Origin: Planctomycetota bacterium
GTDB lineage: Bacteria; Planctomycetota; Planctomycetia; Pirellulales; Pirellulaceae
Assembly (NCBI GenBank): GCA_016872725.1
Contig: VGZC01000001.1
Coordinates: 124,001 to 188,000 of the forward strand
Reading direction: 5' to 3'
DNA: 64,000 nucleotides
Shown here: in pieces, positions 8,972 through 17,003 of the stretch
How the letters are laid out: every line of letters starts with the position of its first letter
How positions within the stretch are numbered: the stretch's first letter is position 1
Program-made: the position numbers and the translations under genes
The notes under the pieces: generated by a model
What the model saw: only the letters and a program-made list of their open reading frames with translations
The model's database searches: none
What the model was told of the DNA's origin: nothing

Positions 8972-9823
8972 TCACGACTCGGAACCGAGAGCGACGCGTG
9001 CCGACTCGCCTTGTTCCGGACATGGCGACGAGCCGCGCCGCCTGCGCCATCGCACCAAGGCGCCGATTGTCGTCAAGCCGCCCACGAGTACGCCCGAAGT
9101 CGGCTCGGGTGTTTGCGAGCCTTGGACATAGAACCAAAGGTCCTTGGAAAACGACCCGTCCCAGACTCCATCGATACGGGCCATTTGGCGACCGTACCCG
9201 TAGTCCCCACCCCAGGTGTTGGCGAAGAACAACGACCGCTCAACGTCCGAGCCGTCAAGGGCCAGCATGATCGCATACGTGTGACCATGCTGGACCAGTA
9301 CGTCGTCGAAATCGAATGTCCAATACGGGATGGCGGACGAGATCGCGCCACTGCCGGGAAGTGAGCCGCTTTGGGAACTCAACAAGACATTTCCCGACGC
9401 ATCACTCGCATCCGTGACCGACCAGACCTCCAAATGGAAACCCGCGTCCGCAATCGTCCCCATCGCGCCCAGGGATCCCATGTGCAGTGTCAGTGTTTCG
9501 AGCCAGACGTCGTTCGGTTCGTCGACGCGGAACGACTGACCGATATCGCGGTGCCGTGGCGCCCAATGGGGCCAACCCGAGGATGTGCGCCACGAGAGGT
9601 CGGAATTGAAGCTCGTGGATCCCACCTCGAATTGCTCGATGACGCGCGTCGATGGAGCCGCCGCGCCGGTGGTGACGATCAGGCCCGCGCCGGCGTCGCG
9701 ACTGGGGACCAGTGCTCCCAGCGCCGCGAGACAAACCGCCGAAAGCAATGGAGGAGGGGCGTATGCCCGTCGGCCGATCGTGAGCGCCCGGGCGCCGGTG
9801 TTGCGAGCCATCGTGGTCCTCAT
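8972..9823 (-). CDS. PEP-CTERM sorted exported protein
   Basis: From ATG 9823 (minus) this is a 283-residue protein. The frame stays open upstream, but this start is followed by a credible signal peptide (Arg-rich start, then LLSAVCLAALGALVP) and is preceded by AGGA at about -10. The C-terminus carries a PEP-CTERM sorting signal: PEPTSGVLVGG, a hydrophobic stretch, then an Arg cluster (WRRRR). In this system the exosortase recognises the PEP motif and transfers the protein to the outer surface or matrix. The body is beta-rich and has no recognised catalytic motif ('LTLHMGSLGAMGTIADAGFHL'). No exosortase gene is in the window. It converges on the kinase gene, leaving 72 bp between the stops. 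Confidence 0.82.
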   Translation of the reverse strand: MRTTMARNTGARALTIGRRAYAPPPLLSAVCLAALGALVPSRDAGAGLIVTTGAAAPSTRVIEQFEVGSTSFNSDLSWRTSSGWPHWAPRHRDIGQSFRVDEPNDVWLETLTLHMGSLGAMGTIADAGFHLEVWSVTDASDASGNVLLSSQSGSLPGSGAISSAIPYWTFDFDDVLVQHGHTYAIMLALDGSDVERSLFFANTWGGDYGYGRQMARIDGVWDGSFSKDLWFYVQGSQTPEPTSGVLVGGLTTIGALVRWRRRRGSSPCPEQGESARVALGSES

Positions 9824-10492
9824 GGTTGGGTCCTCATGGATTGACGATACGACACGGTAATGGGCATTTGCCTTTCCCGAAATCTCCGCGACGCCATGCG
9901 CCGAAAAAGGCCATATTGGGGAAATCGCGGTCCGGGACGCCGGCCCGCCGCGAACCGGCCCGATTTGAAAAAAAGAAGAAAATAAGCGGCGTGGCGTGCC
10001 CGGTTCTTGTCCCTTTCGACGACTGGAATGAGTGGGGACACCCGTCCGCGGGCCGGACTCGCGCGCACGCCGGTCTCGGAGATTCCGCGGTTTCCGGGAT
10101 GGTTTCGCAAGTGCGCGGGAACCGGCGGCGACGGCGACCGGAATTCGTGGTTCCGAAGGGGCAGCGGTCGCCTCGCCTTTCCCCATTTGTCGTTGATCGC
10201 TCCGCGATCAACGTGTGCTGGAATCCGAGTCAACCCGTGCTGGAATCCGAGTCAACCGTGATGCCGGTGGTTCGCGGAGCGAACCACGACTTTGGAATCC
10301 ACGCCTGCTCGAACTACTATGGAACCAAGGCCCATTGATGGGCCGTTTCAGGATACCGGCCGCTCTCGTAATCAAGACCTGACGTATCCCGCCTGTCCGG
10401 TCCCGTCGAGCGCCGGGATGCTCCGCGCGATTCCCCATCCGAATCGCTTCGTGGTGGTTGTCGATCATCTATTCAGCCAAAGGAGTCGCCGC
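9824..10492. other. 669-bp intergenic region between divergent genes
   Basis: The region separates the minus-strand PEP-CTERM gene from the plus-strand exported protein at 10493. It contains an A-rich stretch at about 9966-9982, out of character with the GC-rich surroundings, and a short tandem repeat at 10215-10257. No convincing gene was seen. Plus-strand frames that cross it lack a ribosome binding site and family features. A sigma-54 type promoter, which can drive PEP-CTERM genes, was looked for and not found. Confidence 0.6.
10215..10257. repeat. 22-bp tandem repeat, two copies
   Basis: The sequence GTGCTGGAATCCGAGTCAAC is repeated head to tail with a 22-bp period (copies start at 10215 and 10237). 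The copies are identical over 21 bases. They lie in the long intergenic region, about 240 bp upstream of the start codon at 10493. No function can be assigned. Confidence 0.85.
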
Positions 10493-11140
10493 ATGCAAGA
10501 TCGCCTACGGACTCGCGGCCGAAAACTGGCCGTGGAATCGCTCGAATCCAGAGCCGTGCTCAGCGCCAACCCGATCCTCGACGCGGCTCCAATCCCCGCC
10601 GCGCCCGATCACGGTGTGCTTGGCTGCCCCGTCGTCCTCGCGGCGCCCGAATCGCTCGGCGACTCGGCTGTCAACGGAAACACCGGCGCGGAGGGTGAAC
10701 CGATTTCCTTCAGCCGACCCTACGGACCCGCGTATCCCGCGCTGGTCGATACGGTGATGGCGCTGCGCGTCGCGCCGAGCCCCACCATCGCGAGTCGACT
10801 CGCGCGGCCCGCCATGGTCGAGGACGGCCCCGAGGGAGAACCGCCGGCTCCCGGAGATCCGCCGGTGGGCGAAGTTCCCGTCATCGAGAACTATCGAGCG
10901 GTTTGCACGGGCTACCACGAATGGACCGTCATGGGCGAGGTCGGCTATTCGAATCCCGTTGGACTCGTCGTCAAACTCAACGGCTTGCTTGACAATGTCA
11001 CCGTCCCCGTCGGAGCCGATTCGTTTTTCGAGTACACGCACGTCTACGAACAGGGCACTATGGGTGAAGTGACCGCGCAAGCATTCACGCCAACCGGCGT
11101 TTTCTCGAACCTCGAATCGGTCTATATCATGGTGGACTAG
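10493..11140 (+). CDS. Small exported protein with planctomycetal LExRxxLS-type N-terminus
   Basis: From ATG 10493 the protein has 215 residues. The start is fixed by AAGGAG 7-8 bases upstream and by the N-terminus KLAVESLESRAVLSAN. This is the 'LExRxxLS' type of export or surface signal seen on many large planctomycete extracellular proteins. The frame is open further upstream but without such features. The middle is Pro/Ala-rich and the last about 75 residues look like a beta-sandwich ('YHEWTVMGEVGYSNPVGLVVKL'). No enzyme motif is visible and the function is unknown. It converges on the minus-strand kinase gene with 27 bp between the stops. Confidence 0.75.
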   Translation: MQDRLRTRGRKLAVESLESRAVLSANPILDAAPIPAAPDHGVLGCPVVLAAPESLGDSAVNGNTGAEGEPISFSRPYGPAYPALVDTVMALRVAPSPTIASRLARPAMVEDGPEGEPPAPGDPPVGEVPVIENYRAVCTGYHEWTVMGEVGYSNPVGLVVKLNGLLDNVTVPVGADSFFEYTHVYEQGTMGEVTAQAFTPTGVFSNLESVYIMVD

Positions 11141-11167
11141 ACCAAACGAATGCCGACCTTGGATCGC

Positions 11168-13414
11168 TCAGCGCGATGTGAATTGCGAGCCGATCCGTTT
11201 GGCTTGGGAGCTGACTTCGTTGGGCGTCGGTTCGACGCCGAGCTCGGCGAGCTCGGGCGACGGCGCGATGAAGGCGTGTGATTCCATTTCGGCGCGCAAA
11301 TCGAACGGCCCGCCGCGATCGTTGGAAGCCGCTGTTTCAACGAGCGAACGGAACCAAGGATCGTTCGCGAAGGATCGTGCGAACGGTTGCCCGGCGAGCA
11401 TGCGCGAAGGGAAGCCGAGTTCCGCGGCGCGAATCACGTGTTGTTTCAACCGTTCGGCCAGGTCCGGTCCGTTCGCGCCGGACCGGCTGGCCGCCATATC
11501 GTAGAGGACGGCCGCCGCGCAGTGCAGGACCGGTCGGTCGGGCGCGGCGGCGATCGCCCGTTCGATCAGCGACGTGCCGTCATCGGCGTCCCGGAGCGGT
11601 TCGGGAATGAATGTGTTCAAGAACGCTCGATTGTGGAGCGGCACGAAATGCGTTGGAGCGAGGCGCACGGCGCGGTCCAAGTGGAATCGTGCCAGGCGAT
11701 AATCGCCGCTTTGCAACGCACAGCGACCAAGGTTGTTCGCGATCGCCGCATCGTCCGGAAACTCGGCGGCGAGCTGGCGACCGATATGGATGGCGTCCCC
11801 GTATGCGTTGTGTTTGAACCGGCAATAGAGCAGGACGCGCCGCAGGTCGGCCGAATCGCGCACCGCGATCGCCTGTTCGAGGGCTGTCTCGGCGCTGGAA
11901 TACGCGCCCGCGTTCCAGTGTGTTCGGAATGCGACCAGCCATTCGGCGAACGCTCGGTCCGCGTCGAAGGCGACCGCGCGCGGCGCGGCGGAGGCGTCGG
12001 GTCCGCGTTTGCCGACGATCGCATCGCCATTCGGCAACAGTGCGCCCAGGCGATCGGCCGCGCCGAGCGTGGCGGCGGCGGCCAGTGCGCCGACGAGAAG
12101 GATGCGCGCGGGGCGTCGGGACCGAGCGCAGGCGCGGAGCTCGTTGGCCAAGACGGAACCGTCGGGCGGACGATCGAGGATCGCCGTTTTCAAACAGCCG
12201 TCGATGGCGGCCGCGAGGCGTCGCGGCACGTCGCGCCGGATCGACCGAACGGGAGGCGCGTCGACCAGGTAGGCCCGCGTCATGAACTTGACCGCCGCGC
12301 CCATGTCGCTCGGCGGAAGGCCGCGTGGCAACCGGCCCGTCGCGAGCTGGAAGAGGACGGCGCCGAGCGAATAGAGATCGGTGCGCGGATCGCTCGACGG
12401 CGCCGCGTCGCCCGTCGCAAGAAAGATCGCGTGGAACTGCTCGGGCGCCATGTACGGGAGCGTGCCACCCATCCGGGACCCCGCGCCGCGCGCGTCCCAG
12501 GCGAGGTTGAAGTCGAGCAGCATGGGGTGGCAGGCCGGCGTCAGCAGGACATTCGACGGCTTGAGATCGTGGTGCAGAATGCCCTGCGTGTGCGTGTAGG
12601 CCAGCCCGTCCGCCAGATCGGCACCGATCCGCGCGATCGCTTGCCAATAGGTCGTCTTCCTCGGCGGGGATTGTTCCGCGCGTTCGATCCACGCGCCGCG
12701 CGCGGGCCGTCCGGCTTCGCGATCCCTCGCGAAGTGGGACTCGCACTCGAACCGGTCGTCTCGACCGCTCACCGCCGAACCGGGCGCGTCGCCGCGCGTT
12801 CCCATCGTCGCGGCGGAAACGATGTGCTCCAAGGTCGGCCGCGCGCGGCGCGACCCTTCCGACCAAACGGCCTGGACGACATCCTGCAACGTCGCCGCTC
12901 CCAGATAGGGCATGCAGACGGCGGAAAGGCCGGTATCCGCGTCCTCGTGCACCGAAAACACGGGTACGACATGGGGGTGGTCGAGTTTGCCGAGGATTCC
13001 CGCCTCACCCGTTCCATAGGGTGTGACCTTGAGCGCGACGCGGCGATTCCCGATCGTCGTTTGCGACGCGAGATAGACCCGCGACGCGGCCCCCGTTCCG
13101 AGGAGATTCAGCAAATCGAATTCGAGGAACGCCGAGCCGCACGCCGGCCAGTCGGGGTCGTCGCACGAGGGCAACCCCCGCTCGACGCTCAGCATCCTCC
13201 GGATTTCCTCACGGTAGGTCGAGAACTGTTCGCAGAAACGGGTCGCTTCCACCGATTCACCGGCCGCCCGCCGCATGCGGTATTCGGCCAGCGCGAGGTC
13301 GAGCACGGCGCTCGCGTCCGCCCGAAGTTCGGGGTGATGCGAAAGCGCACCGGCGGCGCTCGGAGCCACGCCCCTACGCCATGTATCGACGACTCGATGG
13401 ATCAGCGATTTCAC
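11168..13414 (-). CDS. Membrane Ser/Thr protein kinase with TPR-like C-terminus (variant motifs)
   Basis: A 748-residue protein. A helical N-terminal part ('LALAEYRMRRAAGESVEATRF') is followed by a kinase domain: loop GTGAASRVYLA near residue 107, ALKV lysine, HHDLKPSN at about 279 and DFN at about 300. Both catalytic and metal-binding Asp residues are kept, but HRD is HHD and DFG is DFN. An insertion of about 50 residues lies between the hinge and the catalytic loop. A transmembrane helix lies at about 432-450 ('ILLVGALAAAATLGAA') and the C-terminal half has TPR-like repeats ('FHLDRAVRLAPTHFVPLHNRAF'). It is encoded 31 bp downstream of an ECF sigma factor on the same strand, so the pair is probably an operon. 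The family is certain; full activity is not. Confidence 0.88.
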   Translation of the reverse strand: MKSLIHRVVDTWRRGVAPSAAGALSHHPELRADASAVLDLALAEYRMRRAAGESVEATRFCEQFSTYREEIRRMLSVERGLPSCDDPDWPACGSAFLEFDLLNLLGTGAASRVYLASQTTIGNRRVALKVTPYGTGEAGILGKLDHPHVVPVFSVHEDADTGLSAVCMPYLGAATLQDVVQAVWSEGSRRARPTLEHIVSAATMGTRGDAPGSAVSGRDDRFECESHFARDREAGRPARGAWIERAEQSPPRKTTYWQAIARIGADLADGLAYTHTQGILHHDLKPSNVLLTPACHPMLLDFNLAWDARGAGSRMGGTLPYMAPEQFHAIFLATGDAAPSSDPRTDLYSLGAVLFQLATGRLPRGLPPSDMGAAVKFMTRAYLVDAPPVRSIRRDVPRRLAAAIDGCLKTAILDRPPDGSVLANELRACARSRRPARILLVGALAAAATLGAADRLGALLPNGDAIVGKRGPDASAAPRAVAFDADRAFAEWLVAFRTHWNAGAYSSAETALEQAIAVRDSADLRRVLLYCRFKHNAYGDAIHIGRQLAAEFPDDAAIANNLGRCALQSGDYRLARFHLDRAVRLAPTHFVPLHNRAFLNTFIPEPLRDADDGTSLIERAIAAAPDRPVLHCAAAVLYDMAASRSGANGPDLAERLKQHVIRAAELGFPSRMLAGQPFARSFANDPWFRSLVETAASNDRGGPFDLRAEMESHAFIAPSPELAELGVEPTPNEVSSQAKRIGSQFTSR

Positions 13415-13445
13415 AGGTGCGACCCGTGGTGTAACCCGAGTCCGT

Positions 13446-14015
13446 TCAGTCTTGGGAGTGGGTGGTGAGCAGGCGTTCGACGATGCGGCGAACGGTCCGT
13501 TCGTGGAGTCCGGTGCGCCGCGCGACCTCGTCGTAGGTCAAACCTTCGCAGCGCAGCCGCATGATCTCACGATCCCGTTCCGATTCGGTCGCCTCGAAGA
13601 ATTCGTACGCCTCGCGCGCCATGGCGTGGTGGCTCGGCGTGGTTTCGTTCGCGGGCGGCAGGAGCGACAGGTTCTCGGCCATCGGTTGTTCGCGGTCGGT
13701 GCCGTTGCGGCGCCGCGTCCTCCGGCGCTGCTCGTCGGCCACCTTGTGCCGCGCCATGCCCGCAAGGTACGCGATCAATCGATCGGGCGATTCAAACCGG
13801 TCGAACCCGCCCGGATCGGAAAAAAACGACTTGCAGACCATCTGCACGAAGTCGAGCGAATCGAACTTGGAACGCAGTCGCGCATCGAGCCGGTGCCGAA
13901 CGACGCGCCGGATGTAATCGCCGTATTCGTCGATCAAGGTGCGCAAATCGATCTCCGACCCGTCGCGGGCCCGTGCGAACACGTCTTGGAACCTCGGTGA
14001 CTCGGACACGCCCAC
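13446..14015 (-). CDS. ECF-type RNA polymerase sigma factor
   Basis: A 189-residue protein with sigma region 2 ('IDEYGDYIRRVVRHRLDARLR', 'FDSLDFVQMVCKSFF') and a region 4 helix-turn-helix ('LRCEGLTYDEVARRTGLHERTVRRIVE'). It is of the planctomycete ECF type, different in sequence from the one at 5381. It is the first gene of a two-gene minus-strand unit with the kinase that follows after 31 bp. The upstream region is shared with the divergent ABC transporter and contains an inverted repeat at 14057-14071. Confidence 0.9.
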   Translation of the reverse strand: MGVSESPRFQDVFARARDGSEIDLRTLIDEYGDYIRRVVRHRLDARLRSKFDSLDFVQMVCKSFFSDPGGFDRFESPDRLIAYLAGMARHKVADEQRRRTRRRNGTDREQPMAENLSLLPPANETTPSHHAMAREAYEFFEATESERDREIMRLRCEGLTYDEVARRTGLHERTVRRIVERLLTTHSQD

Positions 14016-14056
14016 ACCTCGCCGCCCAGGACTGGAAACCGGCCGTGTAGATTACC

Positions 14057-14071
14057 ATGGGGTGCCCCCAT
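14057..14071. promoter_or_regulatory. Short inverted repeat in the ECF/ABC divergent region
   Basis: ATGGGG and CCCCAT face each other with a 3-base spacer (TGC), 42 bp upstream of the ECF sigma factor start on the minus strand. It could be an operator for that gene. The same arms recur with a 14-base spacer at about 59532-59559. GC-rich arms of six bases can arise by chance. Confidence 0.3.
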
Positions 14072-14173
14072 CCCGCAAATGCACTCTTCAAGGGACCTCC
14101 CCCGAAATGGGGCGTTGTCGCGCGTGGATCGCGTCGAGCGGGCGGGGGATCGCGTCGGATCGCCGCGCGCCCC

Positions 14174-14202
14174 TTATCAGGATGCGCGGCCCGGAGTATA
14201 GT
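14174..14202 (+). promoter_or_regulatory. Sigma-70-like promoter of the ABC transporter, probably leaderless
   Basis: TTATCA (14174-14179) and TATAGT (14197-14202) are separated by 17 bp. Each matches the consensus at four or five positions. The predicted transcription start, about seven bases after the -10 box, falls on or next to ATG 14208, so the mRNA would have almost no leader. No Shine-Dalgarno sequence is seen before that ATG, which fits. Confidence 0.5.
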
Positions 14203-14207
14203 CGGGC

Positions 14208-15125
14208 ATGGACATGATCGAGGCTCCCTGGGTGGAGACCCGAGGACTGAGCAAGCGATACGGCCCCGTGGCCGCGCTGGAGGATTGCACGTTGCGGGTC
14301 GAGCGGGGCGAGGTGTTGGGTTTGTTGGGTCCCAACGGCGCCGGCAAGACCACGCTCATCCGGCTCCTTCTGGGTTTCCTGCGCCCGACGTCGGGCGAGG
14401 CCCGCGTCCAAGGTCTCGATTGTCGCCGGGACAGCCTCGCGATCCGCCGCCGTACCGCCTATTTGCCGGGTGAGGCGTGTGTATTCCGAGGCTTGCGCGG
14501 GGCCGACGTGCTGCGGTTCTTCGCCGACGTGCGCGGCATTCCTCCCGACCCTTCGTTCCAACTCGCCGATCGCCTCGAACTCGACTTGGGACGGCGCGTC
14601 GGCGCCATGTCGACCGGCATGCGGCAAAAACTGGCCGTGGCCCTGACGATCGCGTCCGCCGCATCCCTCATGATCCTTGATGAGCCCACGGCGAATCTCG
14701 ATCCCTCGGCGCGCGGCGTCGTGCTCGATCTGGTCCGCGAGACGCGCGCCCGGGGAAGCACGATCGTCTTCTCGTCGCATGTGCTTTCCGAAGTCGAGGA
14801 GACGTGCGACCGCGTGCTCATCCTAAGGCAAGGACGCGTCGCCCATTCCCAGAAGCTGAGCGAACTGCGCGACCAGTACCGCATTACCGCGCGCGTCGCG
14901 GGCGCCGTTTTGGAACCGCCGCGCGAATTGGCCGAACGCGTCCGCGTCGAACGGGACGCCGACGGCTCGGTGCGGTGCGATGCGTCGGGCGCCCTGGCCC
15001 CCGTCCTCACTTGGCTCGCCGCCCTCGATCTGAAGGACCTGCGCGTCGAATCGGCCAGCCTTCGGGCGGTCTACGATCGAATCCACGGCGAAGGCCGCCC
15101 GGAATTCAGGACGACCGCGACATGA
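14208..15125 (+). CDS. ABC transporter ATP-binding protein
   Basis: A 305-residue ATPase. Walker A is GPNGAGKT (residues 41-48), followed by a degenerate signature (MSTGMRQKL instead of LSGGQ), Walker B with LMILDEPT (about 154-161) and the H-loop His in VFSSHVLSE. The C-terminal extension of about 80 residues is common in exporters of the CcmA/NatA type. ATG 14214 is an alternative start. The stop overlaps the start of the permease gene (ATGA at 15122-15125), so the two are translationally coupled and form one transporter. The substrate is unknown. A promoter directly abutting the start codon suggests a leaderless transcript. Confidence 0.9.
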   Translation: MDMIEAPWVETRGLSKRYGPVAALEDCTLRVERGEVLGLLGPNGAGKTTLIRLLLGFLRPTSGEARVQGLDCRRDSLAIRRRTAYLPGEACVFRGLRGADVLRFFADVRGIPPDPSFQLADRLELDLGRRVGAMSTGMRQKLAVALTIASAASLMILDEPTANLDPSARGVVLDLVRETRARGSTIVFSSHVLSEVEETCDRVLILRQGRVAHSQKLSELRDQYRITARVAGAVLEPPRELAERVRVERDADGSVRCDASGALAPVLTWLAALDLKDLRVESASLRAVYDRIHGEGRPEFRTTAT

Positions 15126-16093
15126 ACGGCTGGGCGCTTTGGAAGCGGTGGGTCGGCGAGGCCCGATGGTTGTGGTTGGCTTGCGCCGTCGGCCTGTTCG
15201 CGTTCTGCTGGATCCGAGTCTGGCTCGTGACACAGCTCACCACCGGCTCCTTCTCAATCATCCTCGAACAGGTCTGGGAGAAGTACGAAAAATTCTCGCC
15301 CGTCCCGTTGCGCCACCTGCTGACGTACCACGGTCGAGTCGGATTGGCGTTCGAGGAACCGATCATCCTGTTCGGCATCGCGGTCTGGGCCATCGCGCGA
15401 GGATCCGACGCCATCGCGGGCCAAATCCAACGCGGTGAGATGGAGTTGATCCTCGCGCAGCCGCTCAGCCGCCGAGCCGTATTCGCGACGCAGGCCGGCG
15501 TCACGTTGCTCGGACTCGTCCTGCTCGCGTCGACCGTGTGGGCGGGCATGGCATCGGGCATCGCCACGGTGCATGTCCGCGAAGAGCGTTTGCCGAGTTT
15601 CACGATCCCGGGGCTTGGCCTTGATGTCCCGGTGCCGATCGGCGAGAAGCGGATCGACCGTGTTCCCATGCGGGAACGCACGCGGTCGGCCTACTTCATG
15701 TATCCGACGATCAACTTGTTCTGCTTCGGAGTCTTGCTGAGCGGGCTGTCGACGCTGCTGTCCGCTTGCGACCGTCTGCGATGGCGGACGATCGGACTCG
15801 TGAGCGGATTTGTCGTCGTGCAAATGGTCCTGCGGATCGTCTCGATGGCGTCCGAATCGTTTGGATGGCTGCGTTACGCGACATGCTTCACGGCGTACCA
15901 ACCGGAACTCATCGTGAGCATCGCGGTGGACTCGCCGAACGACGTCTGGTCCTTGGTCCTGCTCGACGGGTCGGGCCAGTACCGGCGCCTCGGTCCGCTC
16001 GCCTTCGACTTGATCCTGCTGGTACCCGGCGTCGGGTGTTACATTGCGGGGCTCGTCGTCTTCCTCCGCCGCGACCTGCCCGCCCCCGCCTGA
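15122..16093 (+). CDS. ABC transporter permease (ABC-2 type)
   Basis: A 323-residue membrane protein starting at the ATG that overlaps the ATPase stop codon. About six transmembrane segments are visible: 'WLWLACAVGLFAFCWI' near the N-terminus, 'PIILFGIAVWAIA', 'GVTLLGLVLLASTVWAGMA', 'INLFCFGVLLSGLSTLL', 'TIGLVSGFVVVQMVLRIV' and 'LILLVPGVGCYIAGLVVFL'. The segment 'ISRGEMELILAQPLSRR'-like (here GQIQRGEMELILAQPLSRR) is characteristic of ABC-2 permeases. It forms the membrane half of the exporter with the preceding ATPase, probably as a homodimer. Cargo cannot be inferred. Confidence 0.88.
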   Translation: MNGWALWKRWVGEARWLWLACAVGLFAFCWIRVWLVTQLTTGSFSIILEQVWEKYEKFSPVPLRHLLTYHGRVGLAFEEPIILFGIAVWAIARGSDAIAGQIQRGEMELILAQPLSRRAVFATQAGVTLLGLVLLASTVWAGMASGIATVHVREERLPSFTIPGLGLDVPVPIGEKRIDRVPMRERTRSAYFMYPTINLFCFGVLLSGLSTLLSACDRLRWRTIGLVSGFVVVQMVLRIVSMASESFGWLRYATCFTAYQPELIVSIAVDSPNDVWSLVLLDGSGQYRRLGPLAFDLILLVPGVGCYIAGLVVFLRRDLPAPA

Positions 16094-16140
16094 CGACGGT
16101 GGCTACGGGCGACTCGCAGAAAGCGGCCGATTGGGGACGC

Positions 16141-16168
16141 TTGACGGATCGGAATATTCCGATATATT
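16141..16168 (+). promoter_or_regulatory. Promoter with internal 16-bp perfect palindrome
   Basis: TTGACG (16141-16146) and TATATT (16163-16168) form a sigma-70-like promoter with 16-bp spacing, upstream of the rhodanese gene at 16254. The perfect palindrome ATCGGAATATTCCGAT (16148-16163) fills the spacer, a place where a bound dimeric repressor would block RNA polymerase. The region is AT-rich compared with its surroundings. A run of nine G follows at 16182-16190. By analogy with sulfur-stress genes an ArsR-family regulator is possible, but none is encoded nearby. Confidence 0.6.
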
Positions 16169-16253
16169 AGTATGTCAATGTGGGGGGGGGAGAGCGGCCG
16201 CGCGGGACGCGCCCGAACGCCGCTCGGCATGGGCCGATTTCAAGGAGCTTGCC

Positions 16254-16823
16254 ATGGCGATCGCCACGATTTCACCGAAACAGTTGTTCGAACAGATTCA
16301 ATCGGGTGCCCAAGTCGAACTCATCGACGTCCGAACGCCCGTGGAGTACCGCGAGGTCCACGTCACGTTCGCGCGCAACGTTCCGCTCGACCAACTCAAA
16401 CCGGACGATCTGATTCCGCGCGTCGGCGCCGACGGCGGGCCGCGTCCGGTGTACATCATCTGCCGGTCCGGCGGGCGAAGCAAACAGGCATGCGAGAAAC
16501 TGGTTGCCGCCGGCTGCCCGCGGGTCGTGAACGTCGAGGGCGGCACGTTGGCGTGGGACAAGGATGGTCTGCCGGTGGTTCGAGGGGCGAAGGCCATGTC
16601 GCTCGAACGCCAGGTCCGCATCGCCGCGGGATCGCTCGTGCTGATCGGATCGACGCTCGGAGCATTCGTCCACCCCTACTGGATGGGCCTCGCGGCGTTC
16701 GTGGGAGCCGGGCTGATCTTCGCGGGAATCACCGATACGTGCGGCATGGGCATGTTGCTCGCCCGCATGCCCTGGAACCGCGTCCGCGGAACATCGGCCG
16801 GTCCGTCCTGTGGCGTCGGCTAG
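16254..16823 (+). CDS. Rhodanese domain / DUF2892 membrane protein (YgaP-like)
   Basis: A 189-residue protein starting at ATG 16254 after AAGGAG with 6-base spacing. Residues 1-110 are a rhodanese domain with catalytic Cys70 in the loop CRSGGRS; such domains carry sulfur as a persulfide. The C-terminal about 75 residues are a DUF2892 unit with two transmembrane helices ('IAAGSLVLIGSTLGAFV' and 'WMGLAAFVGAGLIFAGI') and a Cys in TDTCGMG. This is the architecture of YgaP-type membrane rhodaneses. The active site should face the cytoplasm. The palindromic promoter upstream suggests inducible expression, perhaps by sulfide or thiosulfate (inference). Confidence 0.88.
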   Translation: MAIATISPKQLFEQIQSGAQVELIDVRTPVEYREVHVTFARNVPLDQLKPDDLIPRVGADGGPRPVYIICRSGGRSKQACEKLVAAGCPRVVNVEGGTLAWDKDGLPVVRGAKAMSLERQVRIAAGSLVLIGSTLGAFVHPYWMGLAAFVGAGLIFAGITDTCGMGMLLARMPWNRVRGTSAGPSCGVG

Positions 16824-17003
16824 GGCGTTGTCGGAGCCAAGAACGGGGACTCGTCCTTTCGTCCATTCGCGTCGTTCGTGGACCCTCCTTGTTTGAAATC
16901 GGGCCAATCGCATGCGATCCAGGGTTGAGCGGTCGCCGTGCGCGACCGACAATCGTGTCGTGCGTGCGCGAGCGACGGACCTTCTTTGGCGGGAGAACCG
17001 ACG

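Noticed and set aside
9850-9880. Sigma-54 promoter for the PEP-CTERM gene
   Set aside because: No TGGCAC-N5-TTGC match was found on the minus strand.
11387-13468. A 693-residue open frame antisense to the kinase at 11168-13414
   Set aside because: The minus-strand kinase shows clear catalytic motifs and TPRs; the plus-strand frame has no recognisable fold.
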